Positions 59,229 to 64,000 of a stretch of DNA of 64,000 nucleotides are shown here, one piece after another. Under the pieces are notes generated by a model that did not search any database, was not told the DNA's origin, and worked only from the letters and a program-made list of their open reading frames with translations. Within the stretch, counting starts at the first letter, position 1, and each line of letters begins with the position of its first letter. Source of the stretch: Pseudophaeobacter flagellatus (GTDB lineage: Bacteria; Pseudomonadota; Alphaproteobacteria; Rhodobacterales; Rhodobacteraceae); contig NZ_JAJQRG010000007.1 of assembly GCF_021228235.1 (NCBI RefSeq), positions 143,050 to 207,049 of the forward strand, written 5' to 3'. Made by a program: the position numbers and the translations under genes.

Positions 59229-59840
59229 ATGGAACAACACCCCTGCTCTGATACGCTCGACCCCCTTTTTGCAACCCGGGATCTGGCGAAACTGGCCTTT
59301 GACTTTGCCCCTGTTGGCCTTGTGGTCACCGAAAACCGGGTGGTCCGGGAATGCAATCAGCGCTTTTGCGAAATGTTCGGCTATCCGCGTGAGGATCTGC
59401 TGGATCAGCTTTTTGCCTTCCTCTACCCATCGGAGGAGGAATTCCAGAACCTGCGCACCCGTGGCGACAAAAATCTGAGCGCAGGTAATCCCTATTGGGA
59501 CGAACGGGTCATGCGACGCAGGTCTGGCGAATTGTTCTGGGTTCGGGTGCGCGGCCATAGCTTCACCCCCAACACCCCATTGGGGCGCGCCGTCTGGAGC
59601 TTTGTCGATCTGTCCGGATCCCGCCCCTATCTGCCGCTGACCCGCCGCGAAAGAGAGGTCTATTCCCTGCTTGGCGAAGGCCAGACCAGCAAGGAAATTG
59701 CCCGGTCTCTCAATCTCAGCTACCGCACCGTAGAGGTCCATCGCGCAAGGCTGCTGAAGAAAATGGGGGTGAACAACACCGCCAGCCTGTTTTCTTCGCT
59801 GGGGAATATTGGCGGCGATCACGTGGTCGCACAGCGATAG
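59229..59840 (+). CDS. PAS-LuxR transcriptional regulator
   Basis: This 203-residue protein has a PAS domain (about 20-125: APVGLVVTENRVVRECNQRFCEMFGYPREDLL, then ELFWVRVRGHSF) and a LuxR helix-turn-helix (about 138-195: LTRREREVYSLLGEGQTSKEIARSLNLSYRTVEVHRARLLKKMG). No receiver domain is present, so the PAS domain must sense the signal itself. Such PAS-LuxR proteins in Roseobacters act on carbon or redox cues. GGAGGG precedes the ATG. Confidence 0.9.
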   Translation: MEQHPCSDTLDPLFATRDLAKLAFDFAPVGLVVTENRVVRECNQRFCEMFGYPREDLLDQLFAFLYPSEEEFQNLRTRGDKNLSAGNPYWDERVMRRRSGELFWVRVRGHSFTPNTPLGRAVWSFVDLSGSRPYLPLTRREREVYSLLGEGQTSKEIARSLNLSYRTVEVHRARLLKKMGVNNTASLFSSLGNIGGDHVVAQR

Positions 59841-60136
59841 CCCTTCGCCCCCGGATCGCCCTGTTTGGAGGGGCTGCGGGTTTCGCTTCGGTATCATGCC
59901 ATCTTTGTCAGAGCCCCCGCGAAGTGCCGCAAACCGGGCAACAAGGGGAGCTCCCGCGTGCCCTGGCATTCAAAGAATGCCGCACCCTTGGGCCGAGCGC
60001 CGCGCCAAGGCGCGGCGCGGTGGCTGCTATCGCGACCCAAATGTCAGGCCCACAGGCTGGCCCACAGGCTGGCGGAACACAAGCTGGGGGGAACTAGGCC
60101 GACTGATCACGAGCCGACCAATCACAGGCTGACCGA
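59841..60136. other. Gene-free stretch with palindromes and a short tandem repeat
   Basis: No gene is seen. GCATTC-AAA-GAATGC (59966-59980) and the GC-rich palindrome 59997-60018 lie here. The 12-mer CCCACAGGCTGG is repeated head to tail at 60049-60072, and related GACCGATCA-like pieces continue to 60140. It may be the decayed 3' surroundings of the FG-GAP pseudogene. Confidence 0.5.
59997..60018. repeat. GC-rich palindrome
   Basis: GCGCCGCGCC-AA-GGCGCGGCGC has perfect 10-base arms. It lies 157 bases after the LuxR-type gene and could terminate its message or be a REP-like element; there is no T run. Confidence 0.5.
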
Positions 60137-60860
60137 TCATAGGCGATCCAGTGCCTCCTCCAGGCTGGGTGGCCCGGCAAACGGGCGATATCACGGCGGT
60201 GGACCGCTCCATCCCTCAGCTGTATTGAAACCAGCCGCTGCCAACTTACATCCACCAGCCTCCCAGCACCGCAGTCGCACAGCCCGGAGGTAATACGACC
60301 CGATGGCTGATTACCCCGGCTGAGCGGCAACCTAGGTGAGACTGCCATCATTGGACCGCCAGATACGCAGAGGGCAGGCCAGATATGGGCGGTCAATATA
60401 GGCAATCCCGGTAAACCCGTCGCCATTAAGATCTGCCGCCCCTATCGGGGCCAGCCAGAGAAAGCGGGGGCCTATGGCAGGCGTGTTCGCAACATCCCCC
60501 CCTGCTGATCATAGATCGCCAATTCCGCGCCCAGTCAGACATCACTTTCGACCAAGCTGATCGCGTGTTGCCCATCACCATCCAGATCGGCCAGACCTAG
60601 GGCAAGATCTTCAAACATCCGCGTGCTGGGCAAGGTCACGCCTGCTGAGCCAATCCGCACAACGGCATCACGCCCCGCACCTGTGTCACCCATATTGCGC
60701 CAATAAATAAGAAGACGGTCGCATCCTATCCGCCCCCAAGCACGCCATGCGGTTAATAGCGGGGCGGATCAGAAAACGCGTCGGCGGGAATCTCAGCTGC
60801 CAGCGGCGCCGCGCCAGCAACACCTACCGCAAGCGCCAGAATATGCAGCGCGCGGCGCAT
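60137..60860 (-). pseudogene. Decayed secreted FG-GAP/VCBS-repeat protein
   Basis: The frame starts MRRALHILALAVGVAGAAPLAAEIPADAF (signal peptide) and hits TAA near codon 30, just where live relatives have RYDHGVLG. Later pieces remain in shifting frames: LADLDGDGQHAISLVESD, LGAELAIYD, PRFLWLAP, ADLNGDGFTGIAYIDRP and the end GPPSLEEALDRL with its stop at 60137. Several stops and frameshifts show the gene is dead, although the whole length is still recognisable. Confidence 0.82.
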
Positions 60861-60913
60861 AAGACGGGGCCAAGGGCGAAGCGGTAGATGCCGCGCCCTG
60901 GCCCCAAAGAGCA

Positions 60914-61330
<417 letters not shown>

Positions 61331-61485
61331 CTATCCGCACCGCCACTGTTCCATATTTGTTGCATGCCGGTTCGTCACACGAACCAGATACAGGCACAAT
61401 CCCACCTTTGCGCCCTCTGCAAATCTGGTTTAGTCTCCGCCCAAAGGGCGCGGCAAAAGCACCCAAAGGGATCGAGCACCAAGCC

Positions 61486-62013
61486 ATGAGCACACCTAAC
61501 AGCTTCCTTGTTGCGGCCCTGTCGCTGACCGCGCTGCTTGGCCTGACGGCCTGCATCCCTGCCGATCCGTCAGCCCCGCCGCCGACCGGAATGGTTTCCC
61601 GCCCCGTCGCCCCGCCTGATGCGCCCCCCGGCACCTGCTGGCACCGCAACACCAGCCCCGCCGTGATCGAGACCGTCACCGATCAAGTCATGGTTACACC
61701 GGCACAACAGAATGCCACAGGCCAGATCACCCGCCCCGCCGTGTTTCGCACCGTAACCCGGCAAGAAATCGTTCAGCCGCGGCGCGACAGCTGGATCGAA
61801 ACACCCTGCCCGGCAGAGATGACCCCAAGCTTTATCGCCTCTGTTCAACGCGCCCTTGCCGTACGGGGCTATTATCGCGGCGCCCCCACCGGGCGAATGG
61901 ATCGCGCCACCAGGATTGGCCTGCGCCGTTACCAGAAAGAGACAGGGCTGGATAGCAGCACGCTCTCACTTGCGACAGCACGACAGTTGGGACTGGTGGC
62001 CATCGCCCGGTAA
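61486..62013 (+). CDS. Lipoprotein with peptidoglycan-binding domain
   Basis: This 175-residue protein has a lipobox LLGLTAC (Cys near 23), a Pro-rich linker and a middle region with an IETVTDQVMVTPAQ and VTRQEIVQPRRDSWIETPCP pair that looks like a small beta repeat. A C-terminal PG_binding_1 domain follows (about 110-170: FIASVQRALAVRGYYRGAPTGRMDRATRIGLRRYQKETGLD). It is probably attached to the outer membrane and binds the cell wall. The ATG at 61486 begins the signal peptide. Confidence 0.85.
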   Translation: MSTPNSFLVAALSLTALLGLTACIPADPSAPPPTGMVSRPVAPPDAPPGTCWHRNTSPAVIETVTDQVMVTPAQQNATGQITRPAVFRTVTRQEIVQPRRDSWIETPCPAEMTPSFIASVQRALAVRGYYRGAPTGRMDRATRIGLRRYQKETGLDSSTLSLATARQLGLVAIAR

Positions 62014-62243
62014 GACATGACGCCCCCCGCGACATCCCCTGCCTTGTCGCCGTCCCGCCCGCCAAATAGGCCGCCGCGCCAAAGGGCAGCCAGAGCAAAC
62101 GCCGGAGTTTCCCAAACCGCCGCGCTCTGCTAGAAGCCTCCAGCAACAGGTAGCGGCGCCAGTTCCGCCCCCGCCTGCCCCTGTGCGCCAGCTCTTCCAG
62201 CCAGCCTAGGCAAGTAACGCAACACTGACGGAGACCCGATCCT

Positions 62244-62912
62244 ATGCGAAACGACCGTTTGCCAGAAACCGGCTTTTTGTCTGCCGCTTCGGCCCCACTG
62301 CGCGAAATGCTGGAAAGTCAGGCAAGCGAGCTGCGTCTGTCCAATGGCGAGGTCCTGTTCGAACAGGGCGACACGGGGGATGCCTTTTATGCCATCATCG
62401 AAGGCTCTCTGGAATTTTCCACCCTCTCGGCAGCCGGGCGTAAGCTCTCGCTTGATCTGATGCGCCCCGGTGCCGTATTTGGGGAAATCGTGCTGTTTGA
62501 TCCCGGCCTGCGCACCGCAACGGTTACCGCCGCCGAACCCAGCAGGCTGCTGCGCCTGCGCAATCGCGATATTCTGGCCCAGATCCAACAGCAGCCCGAA
62601 CTCGCCGGAGACCTGCTGCGCCTTGCCGGGCAGCGCATGCGCTGGATGAATATGCAGTTGAATGAACAGGTGTTTTTGCCAATGCCCGTGCGTCTTGCGC
62701 GCAAGCTGCTGTATTTGACGCCGGACAATGGCAATGGCCGCCTAGCCCTGTCACAGGCCGAGCTGGCAGAATATGTTGGCGCCACCCGCGAGGCCGTTTC
62801 AAAAACCCTGTCGAATTGGAAACGCAGCCAGTTGATTGAAATCAGTCGTGGCGGTCTGCAGATCCTGGACCGCAGCGCTCTGGCGCTCTTGGCCGAACCG
62901 GAATCAATCTAA
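62244..62912 (+). CDS. Crp/Fnr-family transcriptional regulator
   Basis: This 222-residue protein has a cyclic-nucleotide-binding domain (about 20-135: EVLFEQGDTGDAFYAIIEGSLEFS, PGAVFGEIVLFDPGLRTATVTA) and a winged helix (about 150-215: LSQAELAEYVGATREAVSKTLSNWKRSQLIEI). The GEIVLFDPGLRTAT stretch resembles the cAMP phosphate pocket, but the Arg-Ser/Thr pair is altered, so its ligand is unclear. No N-terminal Cys cluster as in FNR. GGAG precedes the ATG. Confidence 0.9.
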   Translation: MRNDRLPETGFLSAASAPLREMLESQASELRLSNGEVLFEQGDTGDAFYAIIEGSLEFSTLSAAGRKLSLDLMRPGAVFGEIVLFDPGLRTATVTAAEPSRLLRLRNRDILAQIQQQPELAGDLLRLAGQRMRWMNMQLNEQVFLPMPVRLARKLLYLTPDNGNGRLALSQAELAEYVGATREAVSKTLSNWKRSQLIEISRGGLQILDRSALALLAEPESI

Positions 62913-62991
62913 CCCCGGACCAGCCGCCTCTCAAAACCGAACCTTGAAAACCAGGGTTCGGAATACAGGCTGGACCGCCTGATGCTGCCGA

Positions 62992-63558
62992 CTATTTATG
63001 CGCCCGGCGCCAGTCCGATGGCGAGGCAGTGGCGGCCTGCCAAATCCCCAGGTTTGCCGCCTGTGCCTGGGCTGCTTCGGCCTGGTAGTAGCCCTGCGTA
63101 TCATCTGCCCAGGCCAACCCTTCCGAGACCAGTTGGGCGCCAATGTCTGCGCCATCCGCCTTGCAGGATGCCACGTAGTATCCATAATTGTCTTGATCGT
63201 TGCTAAAGCATTCAACCCGGTCAGCCGCGCGCAGAATATCACGCATACGGTCCTCTGCCTGCACAGCGCATTCCCAAAGCATGCCTTCGGCAGTGTTGCA
63301 ACGCTGCGCAATTTCAGGCGCATCAATTCCGGCCAAGCGTATGCGCAAATTCCCCAAAGCCAGGGAATCACCCTCTACGATGCGAAAGGCACCGCCGGGC
63401 ACCGACAGCAGCGGATCCATGACAGCAGCCAGCTGCTGTATGCCGCTGAGCTGTAAAAACACCTTCGCCGAGGCGGAATCTCCCAACGGCAGATCAGAGG
63501 CGGCAGCTGTATTTGCAGCCAGAGCAAATAAGGCGCTTACAATGGTTTTTTTCATCAT
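62992..63558 (-). CDS. Secreted thermonuclease-like (SNase-fold) protein
   Basis: This 188-residue protein has a signal peptide (about 1-23, ending TAAASD) and an SNase-type core. FRIVEGDSLALGNLRIRLAGIDAPEIAQRC (about 57-86) holds an Arg-x-x-Gly-Ile-Asp-Ala-Pro-Glu motif, and YYVASCKADGADIGAQLVSEGLAW (about 131-154) is the C-terminal part. It may cut nucleic acids in the periplasm or be secreted. The start is one of two adjacent ATG codons at 63558/63555. No clear ribosome site stands before them. Confidence 0.85.
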   Translation of the reverse strand: MMKKTIVSALFALAANTAAASDLPLGDSASAKVFLQLSGIQQLAAVMDPLLSVPGGAFRIVEGDSLALGNLRIRLAGIDAPEIAQRCNTAEGMLWECAVQAEDRMRDILRAADRVECFSNDQDNYGYYVASCKADGADIGAQLVSEGLAWADDTQGYYQAEAAQAQAANLGIWQAATASPSDWRRAHK

Positions 63559-63713
63559 CAGGTGGCCACTCTTGTTGTGGGTTAGGTCATCGTCCAACCA
63601 GACAGTGCACCCAAAGAGGCCAAGAATCCGTTAACTCTTGCCAGGTTATCGACAGGGGATTGCTTCATTTCTTGCCAAAAGGCGGGTGAATAAAATTCAA
63701 AACCGCCCCCCGC

Positions 63714-63729
63714 TGTGAACCAGATCACA
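63714..63729. promoter_or_regulatory. CRP-type palindrome TGTGA-N6-TCACA
   Basis: TGTGA-ACCAGA-TCACA matches the classic CRP site exactly. It lies 78 bases before a strong terminator and 156 bases upstream of the nuclease-like start. It could control a small RNA between the two; the Crp/Fnr gene at 62244 is a possible regulator. Confidence 0.55.
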
Positions 63730-63806
63730 GATTGGCCTGCTCGATCCTGCAATAGTCACTGCAAGACAGACATTCTCATTCCATCCCGATGACTGCCTGT
63801 TCCAAT

Positions 63807-63838
63807 AAGAGCCATATGCCCGCCAGCATATGGCTCTT
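63807..63838 (+). terminator. Strong intrinsic terminator
   Basis: AAGAGCCATATGC and its perfect complement GCATATGGCTCTT flank a six-base loop, and a TTCCCTTTTT tract follows on the plus strand. There is no protein gene directly upstream on that strand, so it most likely ends a noncoding transcript of at most ~100 bases. Confidence 0.72.
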
Positions 63839-63960
63839 TCCCTTTTTATACCGGGCGGGTTCGATCATCCTGCCCGAAGCATGCGTAATTGGGCTGACCC
63901 TGATTTGAGGTCGAGCTCCCGTTAGGATCGCAGGATATCTGTGAGCAAGGGAGATAGACG

Positions 63961-64000
63961 ATGGAGTATTTTGCCGGACTGGATGTGTCGCTGCGGTCAT
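63961..64000 (+). CDS. IS110-family transposase, N-terminus (cut by window end)
   Basis: The frame begins MEYFAGLDVSLRS and runs to the end of the window. The LDVSL segment with an early Asp is the start of IS110-type DEDD recombinases. AAGGGAG stands 9 bases before the ATG. Only 13 residues are visible, so the family call is good but completeness is unknown. The noncoding bases 63839-63960 would be part of the left end of the element, where bridge RNAs are encoded in this family. Confidence 0.72.
   Translation, partial: MEYFAGLDVSLRS

Overview
The window comes from a high-GC alphaproteobacterium of the Rhodobacterales (Roseobacter group). This is inferred from the gene families and their order: lysC next to ptsP, folE2, metZ behind a SAM-II type riboswitch, ftsY, yciB, a 2-aminobenzoyl-CoA operon and an MddA-like gene. 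No ribosomal RNA is present to confirm it.

Bases 1 to about 28,256 are the right-hand part of a lambda/HK97-like siphovirus prophage. Reading leftwards on the minus strand from the control region there are a Cro-like gene, small early genes, a candidate replication origin (20910-21102), HNH nuclease genes, terminase, portal, S49 protease, capsid, connector and tail-completion genes, tail tube, a chaperone pair with a textbook -1 slippery heptamer, tape measure, tail-tip genes, tail fibre, holin, an endolysin fused to a membrane domain, nested Rz/Rz1 spanins, and a Dam-type methylase cut by the window edge. On the plus strand are a LexA-like repressor, a HIRAN membrane protein in reverse orientation, and an early operon ending in a cytosine methyltransferase, an excisionase-like gene and a tyrosine integrase. 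Five related operators (GTAGG-N6-CCTAC type) lie around the repressor start and before the early operon. The integrase ends beside a tRNA-Val(TAC) gene, the likely attachment site; the other prophage end lies outside the window.

Bases 28,400-46,900 are chromosomal: a histidine phosphatase, a GST, a TetR gene divergent from an NAD(P)H-quinone-reductase-like gene with a paired operator, then a six-gene operon for aerobic 2-aminobenzoate (anthranilate) breakdown through the CoA thioester with its own MarR regulator and a candidate operator. After that come ptsP, lysC, trkH, folE2 and metZ. metZ has a SAM-II riboswitch and an intrinsic terminator in its leader.

Bases 47,000-48,510 hold decayed mobile DNA: a broken tyrosine integrase and a broken IS3-type transposase. 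Next are an HxlR regulator divergent from mddA-like and OsmC genes, a second GST, yciB, an EamA transporter, ftsY, a YhhN-family gene, xseA divergent from purD, a PAS-LuxR regulator, a dead FG-GAP protein gene, a 2Fe-2S ferredoxin, a peptidoglycan-binding lipoprotein, a Crp/Fnr regulator and a secreted nuclease-like protein. The window ends in the first codons of an IS110-type transposase, preceded by a CRP-like palindrome and a strong hairpin terminator that may mark a small RNA.
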